A stretch of 64,000 nt of DNA, from positions 2,477,501-2,541,500 of the forward strand of contig NC_135560.1 of NCBI RefSeq assembly GCF_964340395.1, written 5' to 3'. The translations under genes were made by a program, and so were the position numbers. This document shows positions 43,944 to 57,800 of this stretch, one piece after another. The stretch comes from Glandiceps talaboti (Eukaryota > Hemichordata > Enteropneusta > Spengelidae). Positions within the stretch are counted from its first letter, which is position 1, and every line of letters begins with the position of its first letter. The notes beneath the pieces were generated by a model that did not search any database, was not told the DNA's origin, and saw only the letters and a program-made list of their open reading frames with translations.

Positions 43944-45981
43944 TATCATACCTTTATCATATTTAAATGTTTATAAATAAACATGAATATATGTAATTAG
44001 GTAATAATTTCTACTATATATTTTATAAAATAACATGACCAGCGATGAAACTGTGTACATGTGTACTATTTTGGAATGGGATATGTTTGTCAGTTAAATA
44101 GCTTGCATGGAGTCAAATGTTAGTTTCACCAGAGTGGGCTGTTGATGTGGGTCATGTTTTCAACTGCTAAACCATCACAGCTAAAACTGAAATCAAAACA
44201 CCATGAGCAATAGTGTGATCTTACCAAGCTTTGCCATGTACATAGAGAAGTGCTTGACACTGTACATTAACCAATACTATGATAACATTGTGATTTTTTA
44301 CTACCACATCAATTATCTTTTACATGTGACTGTGAAGATGTAAACAACACTTTGTAAATACTATGGCAACAATAATTATCTCTACCACAAAAAAATTATG
44401 ACAGAAAATGGTCACAATGAAATAATAAATTGCATGTAGACGAAGTGAAAGTTTTATGCTGATTCGGCCAGCTACCATGACCTTTGACCTTTGGTGACCC
44501 AACTGCAGGCAAAGTCTTTAGTAGAGAACAAACCATATTGTCATCATGATATTTTAATTTCAGTTTCAACTCTGTTTTTCTAATATAGTGGCTTACTTGT
44601 GCTGCCACGCAAGGTTCCCATACTGCTGGCACTACCAAAACTGCCAACAGAGTTGCGTACTATACTGTTTACCCTTGGCCTCAGCCCTTCACTAGAACTG
44701 ATGTCTATTGGATCAAATCTTGCGTTGTCCCCTTGTCCACTCTCTAAAAGATTGGCAGCAGGAAAATCACATCCAATGTAAAATATGTCATACAAAACAA
44801 AAAATACAAGGTTTCCAGAAAGAGAAGCCAAAATACTCAATACAATATTCTATCATCATGCCAAGCACTTCCATCAAGCAGTACACAGCTGTGCATGTGA
44901 TCTAGCAAATACTTGCTGTCTATACAGTAGCAATGCAAGCAGTTATAAGAATAGCATCTATAGTTATATAGCATATCGTGTTCGTACATTAGACACAGAA
45001 GAAACACAACAAACTTAAGTTTATTAGTATCTGATGTTAATATTATAGTCATTCTCACAAATCATTTGATGCAATATAATCAAATCAAATCAAATCTAGG
45101 AAAAGAAAAATAAATGGCAAAAGAGTGTGATAATAGGAGTAGGACTATTTTGTAGTATCTATATCATAGAGGTAACACACAGAAATCAGGACCATGCAGA
45201 CTCTATAGAAGTGGATATCCTACGCCAAGCAATACAAATATAGTTCTACAGGGTGCCTATCTTCCAAGTTTGTGGAATGATCAAAGGAAGACTCTCTCCT
45301 AAGATCAACGGATTACTTGGATTTTCTATGGAATACTGACAACAAGGAATAATGGATATAGAGGGAATGGTGGGTAGCTTTGCATGGAATGCTGACAACA
45401 AGGAATAATGGATAGAGAGGGAATGGTGGGTAGCTTTGCATGGTATGTTTTGTTTTAATGGGATGGAATGGAATGGAACACAGCAATAATGGCAAACTAT
45501 ATCAAATAACAATTTAGAGCAATATATGAAATGGAAACATTACCTAATGAAGTAATGCTAGTCTTTTTAGAGTTCTTACTTGTCTCTTTCAGCAACTCTT
45601 CACTTTGACACATATCTGTCTCTGTTGTTGATTTCTGTGATGACGGTGTATTGTCACTACGACTACCATCATCAATAGACATTGACCCATATCCCATGTC
45701 ACTATGTCCACCTGTAACAATATGTATTGTGTGTTTTAGTTACTTTGACAAGCAGAATAGCATGGCTTTCTCTAGTTATGACACTCACACTTTTTGAATG
45801 ACATAGCATGATGTAAGTCATATCCTTTTAGCATGGACATAATTATATACAGTGGCATAATATAAGCCTGCGTTGTTATAGGTAATGTTCTAGTCAACCG
45901 TCCATACATTTGTTATTGTATAGACAGTTGACTAGAACATTACCTATAACAAATGTATGGACAGTTGACTAGAACATTACC

Positions 45982-46059
<78 letters not shown>

Positions 46060-46255
46060 CCACACAGACAGGCAGACAAACAGACAGACAGACACTTTGC
46101 CATGCCTATAGCACTACTGAACCTTCAGTTCAGTTGTGCTAAAAACCATAAATTGTTAAGATTGGTTCCTTCTTATCCAAATCCATTATACAGTGTTTTT
46201 TCCCAATGTTATATTCTCTTGCTAATAACAAATATACTAACACATACCTACATTT

Positions 46256-46333
<78 letters not shown>

Positions 46334-46360
46334 ACATACATTTACATACATACACACAAT

Positions 46361-46413
<53 letters not shown>

Positions 46414-48939
46414 CATTTACATACATACACACACAATGCACAAACACACATTTGTACCAGCGTGTGAAATTAAAAACAGATTTATGTTTTTCAGAATTAC
46501 AACAACTTGTTGGCCCTTTTGACCAATTGGAATATGGAATAAATAATAACATTTAATCAAAGATATATCCAATTTTAACTCCATGAAATTAACGGAGTGC
46601 TAAACAAGACATCCAGCAAGCTCAACTAAGCATTGCTAAAACATAAAACTGTTGCATCTGAAGGCTTATCAGTCTTCTAGTCTACCTTTGTTGGTCTACA
46701 CCACTCCCTGTTAATTGTCTTGGGGGCATTTGTTAGTATATTCACAATGCTCAGAATTCCATTCCACTACTTTTGGGCCTTGTTCAATTACCCCAATACA
46801 GTTTACAGTTAGCTGAATACTAATCAATACCATCAGCTCATTTTGAATACAAATTCATCACCTAGCTATGTCTGCCAGAACCTCCCCAGGTAGGCTAAAG
46901 ACACCTGCCGGGTCCTCCTCGGGTGCTCTTTATGTCTGTACAATTCATCACCTAGCTATGTCTGCCAGGACCTCCCCAGGTAGACTAAAGACACCTGCCG
47001 GGTCCTCCCCGGGTGCCCTTCTTGGCTCATTGTAAATTCTCCCCAGTACAAATTCACAACCTAGCTATGTCTGCCAGGTCCTCCCCAGGTAGCTAGGATA
47101 CAGACACCTGCCGGGTCCTTCCAGGGTGCTCTTTATCCCTGTACAATTCATCACCTAGCTATGTCTGCTGGGTCCTCCCCAGTTAGCTACGGTTACAGAC
47201 ACCTACCGGGTCCTCCCCAGGTGCTCTTTTCAGTTTACTTTATGTTTTGCTTTCAGGAGCACACATAGGACCTATCTGCTGGGACCTCCCCAGGTAGCCT
47301 ATACTCCTTACACCTGCTGTGATCTTCCCAGCTGCAAGTGGTGCTGAGTATAGCTCCCAAGATAGCCAAAATTTGTGTTTTGTGTTTTTGTTTATTGATT
47401 CAACAGTTAGTTTGTTACCAGGACATTAAAGCTAAAGTTTTTCAAGACATACTTGCCTTTCACTACTTCATTCTACATTCACACAAGGAGAGTAACAGGT
47501 ACCCAATATGTGGGTATAAAAACATTACAGGAATTGTAGTGTTTGCTTTCAGTTAAACATTGGAGTAAATTCTGTCTGCCAAGTAGGTGCACTTATAATT
47601 GTAGTGCTTTTTTGCGTTTAACGGGCTAGGTACTGTACTACAACAAGATGATGTACTGCAAGTCATGTTGCAGTACAGTGCACACGGTCCCCTTACGGCC
47701 AGCTGTCTGCTCACAGGGTACTGGTATCATCATGCAAGTATATCTTTATTCTCTGCTAATTCTAAGGATCTATTTGTCGAATCCCAAATTCGCTTCCAAG
47801 TTATTTTTGAATGTGAGTGAAAATTTTCAATTATAACAACAGATAATATTTTGATAAAAAAATATTGCATTGTCGTACAACTTCATGTTCAGGGCAATGA
47901 TAGATATATAATTTTTTGAAGATTTAAAGTAGTAACCAAAATCAAAATTTTATAACTATAGTTTGCATCATAATAATCCAGCCATCCTATGTTGGAAGTG
48001 TACAAGACAAGTATAGCAACATCCTAATCAAACTTTAAAGTGATGTGTCTACAAGGCTTAAACTGTTTTGTACTTCTCTATTTTATTAAAATCAATTTGG
48101 AACCAAATCATATCAATTTACTTTCTTGGTTGTCTTATTGTAATTAAATGGCAGCTACATTCAGTTTATACCTGTAGGTGAAACAGCTGTCTTACAACAT
48201 ATTACATAATCCAGTCATAAACCAAACTGGCCATGCTACACACTTTACCACCAGAGGAAATAGTAAAGTAAATATTATAGCTAATTAACAATATACTGTT
48301 CTCAGCTAATGAGGACAAATCAACACATTCTCAACAAAGTTAAGCTCAATCTACTTGGTAATTTCAGAGTTGAAGACTTTTGAGGAAAAGCATACATTTC
48401 TTTTTACCTAATTTGCAGATCACCAATGAGATCACCATGTGCTTGAGATTTCTGCACATGCAGATCCCTACATTCCCATGAAATTTATGCTGTATTTTGC
48501 AAGTGAAATATTGTTAACCAAAAACACAATTTTTTTAAATACATTATTTGCATATCACTCATAGTATCAACATGTTATGATTATTCCATAGAATAACACT
48601 TCTAGAAACATCTCACCAAGTTTCAGACTCATTCACCAAGTATTTTTTGAGGTATAAGTTTTTGACTAAAATTCTCATTTTTATACCTAAATTCCATATC
48701 ATTGATGAGATCATTATGTGCTTAATATTTTTTCATCTATACACCCCTAGATGTATCCCCATTAAATTTCAGCTCAATCTTTTGGAATTAAACTGACTTT
48801 TGACCAAAAAACACATTTTTTTACCCAAATCACACACCGATGGTAAGAGCATTTTGATTTGAACAATTTCCCAACTAGACACCTGAGGTAAAACACCCAC
48901 CAAATATCATGGCAATCGGTCCAGTGGTTTTTGACTTTG

Positions 48940-49010
<71 letters not shown>

Positions 49011-52000
49011 ACACACACACACATACACACACACACATAATACCAAGTAAAGTTGCTCTTGAAGCTAGGAAAATTTGACTACACTTGAATACATGACCAA
49101 ATGATCACAAGAATCATGGCTACATATATGTATATTTGTAATATTAAGACTCCAATACATGGTTATGGTTATAGGGATACAAGATCTAACATGGGGGGTG
49201 AAGGAGGTACATGTACTTGCATAAGAAATGTGGATACGCTGTAGCAGTTACGGTGAGCTGTTTTGAACTATGGAAGTACATGTAGAAAGGATTATAGTCC
49301 TACCTCTATTTCTGAACAAAATCATTGTCCTTGCATTGGAATGGTAGGATTTTAACACGAAAGTTGCACAAATTATATTCTTGTCTTGTGTACAAGAGTT
49401 TTAGAATTAACATCATTTGCCCACATTTAGTTTTTTTCATGCACATGTTACTAAGGGTTTTGTCAGTGGTTTTTTCTGCATGCACATCTGTTACTAAGGG
49501 TTTTGTCGGTGGGACTTTTACTGTACTGTGTGAACTATGTACAGATCAGAATACTAGTGCAGGGGCATATGGGTTTTCGTGTGAAATGCATGTTAATTTT
49601 ATGAAACATATATGGTTACATTCATTATAGGACAACATATAAAAAAATATGTTGGCAATTTTTATCTTCAAAATTAGTCTTAGGGGGCTAAAAATATAAT
49701 TTAACCATTGGTTAGGCAATGAAAACCCATGAATCCATGATTATAGTCAACTTCCATTGATATAGCCTCAGTAACAGCCAACAATGCCAGTATGTATTGC
49801 AAAGATAACAACAGTTTTGGTTAGTCAGGCACAGCGTGCGAAATTAACGCCGGTCCTTCGGCCCGAGACCAACAGATTTCCGTTCGGACCGACAGTTTTT
49901 CAGAATTACAACAACGTATCGGTCCTTATGACCGACTGAAATTTGGAGTAAATAATAACATTTATTCAAAGATATATCCAATTTCACCTACACGAATCTG
50001 ATCTTGTGTTACCTATTTTACTCTCGACATCATCTCGTTCAAGTCAAGCGACACAGAGCTAGCTCGCTACGTGTTGTTGTCAATGTTGATATGTCTACAT
50101 ATGACGTAGCATACAGCATTTACTTTATGAAATTATGTTAGCAAACACATGATTGACCGAATTTCTCCAATTATTTGTGTCTTGACTAATCAGAACGTCT
50201 TAGACATTCAGACCCATTTTACGCATTCAGCGCATGCGTCTTTTCCCGGCATGATATATTAATTGTTGTAAAGTTTACTGTTCTAAGTGTATGAAACTTT
50301 TAACGTGTTTGAGACAGTTCCACGTTGTATTTATAAAGTATGTGGCGATATTTAGAAGGCAGCAATGAACTTCCGAAGAAGAAGATGAATTTAAACAGAC
50401 ACTGTTTTTTAAAGGCTGGTATTAAAGCCGGTAAATGTTAGCGGGTTTCCCGATCAATTTACCGGAGTTCCCCATGTATGTGGCCATGATCAAAACAAAC
50501 TGACGGAAAACATATAAACTACTCTGAAAATGGCGTTTTAACTAATAAAGAAGGCAGGTACACTTCGTAAAATATCTTCAGTACGATTATAGTTTTTTTT
50601 GTAAAACAGTAAAAAAAATGCGTAGTCTGATTGCTTTCAATTTGATTCATATGATAATGTATGTCCTGTCATGTTGTAATCAACGTATAAACTTAGAAAT
50701 GTTGCATTTTTGTTGCCATTGTTGTATCTGGAAAATTACTGCATCGTGCCAAACACGGGTACATATAGTGGATGACACATTACAGTACAGTTACCATATC
50801 ACACTCCCGCGTCAAAAAAACTTGCATTGTAAGACATGTTTAGCCATAGTTCTCTTCATCATGGTCAGATTTCTTACACAAACAGTCGAGTCAAAGACGA
50901 TAATCAATACACCACGGTAGGGTATCATACGGGTAGGGCTTTATGGGGGGGCCTTCAGTACATATTTGAAGGAAGACGAAACCGCTCCATGTCACTTTTG
51001 TGGATGGAAATTGAAATAAAGTGAATACACAGTTTTCAAGAGGGATAGTTATGCGACAAAACTTTTATTTCTGCCATGATGAATTTGTGGGTCTACGTTC
51101 GCTAAGAGTTGGAAAGCTACACCAGCTGTTGCCACTGACGATGAATCTGACTTTGGATTATGTGATTCAGAATTTAGTGAATCGTACAGAGAGGAAGGCG
51201 AGGACTGTGATCTCTTAGAGATTGCAGATAATGTATATTTAATGATTCATTCACCCATATTATCTACAATCTATGGATATGTATTTCTATGGTGGAATGA
51301 ATACATTCAGTCTCAGACCACTTTAGTCTATAGGATCAGATTATGCGAGAATGAATATTCATAGTCTCTGGGTTCATAGTTACAAATGAAAATCTCTACT
51401 CATAGAGTCAAATATTTCTTGGTAGTGAATCAAAATTTACTTCCAAGTTATTTGTTGACTCTGTGAGTGGAAATTTTATAAAATAATAGTGGATAGTGAA
51501 CAATTCGTTGTACTCTCTTTTACTTTAGTATATCTAAAGATATGTTGTATCATATTAAAGTTCAAAATCATTTAATCTGTAAATGGAGGGTATATAAATA
51601 TAGGTCGTGAACGTGAACTGCATTGAGTATGGACCAGCAGTTTTCCTTAAGGACCAGCAGTATTTGCTACATGTCGGTCCTTATGACCAGTAGTCATTTT
51701 CCTTTAAGTTCACACACTGGTCAGGCAAAAAAATATCAAAACATGTATGCAAATATGCCTATCAACAAGACCATGTCCATAGCACCAGTCAGAACATAAT
51801 GTATATTGTAAAGATAACAACAGTAATCTCATAAGGTGAACAGATTACACTAACTAAATTATTGTCTAGTATTAAATTGATTTTACTGGCACAAAAGAAG
51901 AGATTCAGTTGAGGTTTACTATACGAAAAGTCATATTTACCCACCTTTACCCAACCTTAATCCTACCTGTGACCCACCTAACTACCATCTCTGTCAAGGG

Positions 52001-54687
52001 GTAGTACGAGCCAAAGTGACACTTTTGACTGTTCACAGCCCCCTCAGGGGAGAGGTCACTGGGGGTGAATTAAGTCAAAGGTGTAACTTCATCTCATACT
52101 CGCCACATTTACACACCCTCTGCTAAAGATTTACCCCGGTGGAAAGACATGGTCAAATATGACTTTTCGTATAGTGAACTAAAATGGTGGACTCTAGTGA
52201 AAGTTACAGCTGGTTAAAAATACACCAAACTCAACTTTTACAGAAGAGGATATGAACAATAAGTTCCAAAGCTACATTTTATTTCTTAATGTAGTAACTA
52301 ATGGATATGCAATATCATGTCTGGTAGTGCAGAATTTTTCTTTCGACAAGACGTGAAGGAACAGCAATCTAAAGTTTTGCCTTTATTGAAGACATTTAGT
52401 TTACATCTGATATAAACATATTTTTGATCAATAGCATAGCATCAATTGAATTGTTACTATACAAAGTTATGTATTCGAGTGAATAGACCCAATTATTTTT
52501 ATTCAAAACTACTGTCTAGTCTCTCACTCACACCATTATGTCGTATGCATTGTCTACGTTTCTACTAGTATAGCTATTTGGTTGGAGTTACATGTCAATT
52601 CAAGGGAACAACATGAATAGACGTGTTCTCTGCTGTTACATTTGATTACGTTATTTCATCAAAATTCTAAAATAAAACAGGATAAAGGACAATGTAGTAT
52701 CAAATAAAGATGATAAATTCAGTATTTGAAGAATTTTGACACCATTACCAAGTGGGAAATTGATGAGCACTCATGAAATGCCTTTAACAACGATTCATTT
52801 ACTTTTTAACATGATATTTCTACAGAACATAGAGGGCCGAGGGAGAACTGCATACAGAACAAATAAAAATGTTCTAAAGTAGCTGCCATATTGACTTTTT
52901 CCATTGCTCTAGAAAGTATCTCAATTGGTCAAAAGTGGGGGTAAAACATTCTGAAGACGGTTTCTAAAGGTGTTTTACTGAGTGATGTTTCTTTTCTATC
53001 TAATATTTGCAAGAGGTCCAATTTATGTAACTTGTATGCTAATATTGAGAGGTAAAATTTCAAATTTTGTGTAGACCTAAACTTGGACTCTATATCCTGT
53101 GTAGAATGTACCTGTCAATAATTCAACACTACATGTGTAGATACGTATTAAAACCAGATGCCAGATCTGAAAAGGAATATATTAATGTGTGTATGTACAC
53201 TTGATAAAAAGCGACTTCTGTTGTGTAGATTTCAAAATCCGTTCAAGAGATTTCGAAAAGGACCGTACACAAGCGGAATTGCTATAATACAAACTCCACG
53301 ATCACATCTGTTGTGATTATTCATTGCAGACGACTTGAATGTCGTGTACTAGTATATGTTTTGTTGTATTGTCATGTGTGCTGGCGATTTTTCGCCCAAA
53401 ACTCAACATATAATCTATACACTGAAAGTTTATTTTTAGGACCAGATAGACTATTACATTGCATTATATAAGCTTACACTCGAATGTTATGTTACAACAT
53501 GACACACTTTCACAGACACAGACACAGACAAACTGATAAAAGAGTCGTGTGAACCACAGACAAGTACATGTATGTGCATGAACCTACATCAGAGGGGTTG
53601 TTTTTGTACCAATATTTGTCAGTTTGATAGTGATAAGAAGTAGACTTTTTTCCTTTCTGATCACAGGCGTTTCTATATAACTCCTGCAATGGTAGTATAT
53701 CCAAATATTGCTTTCTATTACAGAGTCAAAATCATTTAATTTGTATGTATACATATAATGGGAAAATTGATTAACGATCAGTATATGCAGTTGTCATGGG
53801 GAGGGTCATGTTTTACACAATGGGACAAAGGGGAGGGTCACTTTTTACGAATGGAGAATGGGGGAGGGTCATGTTTTCTTAACAGACCATGTGTGATTAC
53901 CTCCCCCCCCCCCTTGTAAATACTGAAGGCTCCCTAAACCAACCAGAGTATTCATAGTAACTGAAATAATTCATGGTTGGCATACATTTTTGAAAGAATA
54001 GCAATCAGCAACATAAAACAATACAGGAAATCAAATAAACCGGAAGCATCATACATAATATGCAAATGATACCTAAATAAAGAAGCCAGAATTTAATATT
54101 GTGAATAAAATGCAAAATTATACAACTGTCTACAAGTTTATAGTCTACAGGATGCCCATAAGTACATTTATACAGATATAAAGTAATCGTACAGTTCACA
54201 TATTTTAATTTGCCATCAATATACAGAAAAACCATGATTTTACATCATTTATGAAATTGCTGCAAAAATTACACTTAATATTGAAATAAAAATTGCCAAC
54301 ATATATTTTTTAATTGCTCAGATGATGGGGAACACAATGATATATGTTGGCAAAAATTAACCTGAATTTCACACGAAACCCAAAAATCTGCCATATGCCC
54401 CCGCACTATACATAAAATTGACTGGTAAGCCCAAGTTTAAGTCACCATTACATAGTTGTAAGAGTCAGTTTTAAACCACAATCACTACACCTCTCTAACT
54501 TCTCGGCGAGAACATCAAGTTCTGCAATTCAACATATGGGGCCTCTCACTAACTTTCAGATCATTTCAAAGTTGGAGTCATCATCTTTGTAAACATTGGG
54601 AGTGTTGGGAAGAGTTCTACTAATATTATACTGTCATGGCAATCGGTCCAGTGGTTTTTGACTTTGTTTACACACACACACACACAG

Positions 54688-54719
<32 letters not shown>

Positions 54720-54746
54720 ACAGACACAGACACAGACACAGACACA

Positions 54747-54805
<59 letters not shown>

Positions 54806-57800
54806 TACCAAGTAAAGTTGCTCTTGAAGCTAGGAAAATTTGACTACACTTGAACACATGACCAAATGATCACAAGAATCATATCAGGTCTACATATATT
54901 TGTAATATTAAGACTCCAATATGGTTATGGCTATAGGGATACAAGATCTAACATGGGGGGTGAAGGAGGTACTTTCCAAATTATGCCTTTTAACGTACTC
55001 ACACATAAGAAATGTGGATACGCTGTAGCAGTTACGGTGAGCTGTTTTGAACTATGGAAGTACAAGTAGAAAGGATTATAGTCCTACCTCCATTTCTGAA
55101 CAAAATCATTGTCCTTGCATTGGAATGGTAGGATTTTAACACAAAAGTTGCACAAATTATATTCTTGTCTTGTGTACAAGAGTTTTAGAATTAACATCAT
55201 GAATTAACCTTTGCCCACATTTAGTTTTTTTCATGCACATGTTACTAAGGGTTTTGTCAGTGGTTTTTTCTGCATGCACATCTGTTACTAGGGGTTTTGT
55301 CGGTGGGACTTTTACTGTACTGTGTGAATTATGTTCAGATCAGAATACCACACTCACCCACAACATAAAATTGACTGGCAAGCCCAAGTTTAAGTCACCA
55401 TTACATAGTTGTAAGAGTCAGTTTTAAACCACAATCACTACACCTCTCTAACTTCTCGGCGAGAACATCAAGTTCTGCAATTCAACATATAGGGCCTCTC
55501 ACTAACTTTCAGATCATTTCAAAGTTGAGTCATCATCTTTGTAAACATTGGGAATGTTGGGAAGAGTTCTACTAATATTATACTGTCCGAGCCAAGAATA
55601 TAGCCTTTCCAAGGTAAAAACAGAGATTTAGATCCTGATATCTGAAAATTCCTAATCATATCCCAGAATACATTTAATCAAAACACAATAATTCTAACCC
55701 ACAATTACTGATTTTTCAGTCCAGAAACTTGTTATTGTCCATACACTGTATGCCAAGCTCAATACACGGTGACCATTGTATTGCTCTCCTTGACTGGCCA
55801 GGTCAGAGAAAAATAGGTAAATTCACTAGCATAAATCGATTTATAAATCCATACAAGCACTTCAACAACTAAACAGTCCCTTTATAGTACAGACCATTTT
55901 CCTTCAGGTGTAGGCTAAAACAATAGTGAATTCCAGACAGTCAAAGGTATGCAAAATCATATTTGTACATGGATATTGTCCACAAGTGAGATCATACTCA
56001 CTACACTTGGTTTTAAACATGAATCTATAACTATAAATATATGGTTTAAAGTGGTCCCAAATAAACTCCAATGGTACTTGAATCACCTTTTCTTTAGATA
56101 AATCAGTTTGTGGCCAAAATTTACATGATGTTGTGTGTCTCTGTGGATCAGTTATAATGCTGAAAATGATTATTATATCCATTATATTTACACCTTGGCA
56201 TGTTTGTCAATGATGAACAGCTGCTACAACACTAAAATCAAGATGCCTGTGGATGTTTAGGAAGACATGATGTCACTAGCAGGGAGTTTTCCCAGCATCC
56301 TTTGCAGCAAAAGTTCCCAAACTGGCAGCACACAGTCAGGCTCAACATAGCAGAATTTTGACAATTCAAAGTCACATAACTTAATACATTTCATTTTATT
56401 TCTAAAATTCACATACATATCAGTTAAAAAACACAAAGTTGAGCTATCTAAAAGTGCAAGTGTATTTGATTGGGCCTTCCCTTTAATTTCACACACTGAA
56501 ATGCACACACATACACATACACATACACATATACCTACATGATCACACACACATACACGTACACATATACCTACATGATCACACACACACGCGCATACAT
56601 CCAGCCAGACAGACAGACACACTATATACTACGGATGAATCCCACAGCATCATACAGACAAGTTATATATCAGACCATACCTGTACTCGATTTATCATCT
56701 GTTGCTATAGGTGAATCCAGTTTAATAAGATCAGTCACATGATCACCTACAGTTTCATCATTGTAACTATCACTGCTGCACTGACTGAAGCCATCTGGTT
56801 CTACTTTCAGTTTTCTTCTGAACTGTGCAACTGCCATGATAACATTTCTTAGCTTAGTCCACAGTATATAGCCACTAGATGTGGTGGCTGGCCATTTACT
56901 CTCCAAGACAGCCTATATACATGGAAATAAAAGTTAGTGGATAAAATGTTCACTAGATATTTTGTTTGGGGCTTCAAAGCAGAGACTGAACAGTTTATAA
57001 GACAGTTCTAATAATTGGACTGCATGCTGGAAGTGTTCCAGTTTGTGGTCTTTATGGACAGTATATTGACTTTCAACAATATGGCTCTGGTTACTAGGTA
57101 CACCATAATGGTCACTTACCCTGTTGTAAAACCCATAGGTGATAGCATTTGGCTGGACACCACTTTTCCTCATCTCCATCAAGACTTTAACAGCAAGCAC
57201 TGGTTGACCAAACTGACCACATAATTGCATCAATACTCGGTAACAGATCTACAAACAATAAATGACACACTTGTCTAAGATACCACCATTTAGCAAAGAT
57301 ACCACCCTTAAAGATACCACCCTTTAGCAACACATAAATGATTTTAAAAAAAACAATAGAGGGAACTTGAAGTATTTTATCATGATTTCTCAGTATTTTT
57401 ACATTTACTTATTTTTTGAAACGTATGACTGCCTGGTGACCAAACTTTCTCAAAATCTAACAAATTTATAAATTATTTACAAACAAGCCAATGATTAGTG
57501 CCCCTACTGTGTACTCTATATACAGAATATACCTAGTAATGACTAGACTGTGTACTCTATATACAGAGTATATTGTAGTAATGACTAGACTGTGTACTCT
57601 ACATACAGAGTATACCTAGTACTGACTAGACTGTGTACTCTATATACAGAGTATACCTAGTACTGACTAGACTGTGTACTCTATATACAGAGTATACCAA
57701 GTAATGACTAGACTGTGTACTATATACAGAGTATACCAAGTAATGACTAGACTGTGTACTCTATATACAGAGTATACCTAGTAATGACTAGTCTGTGTAC

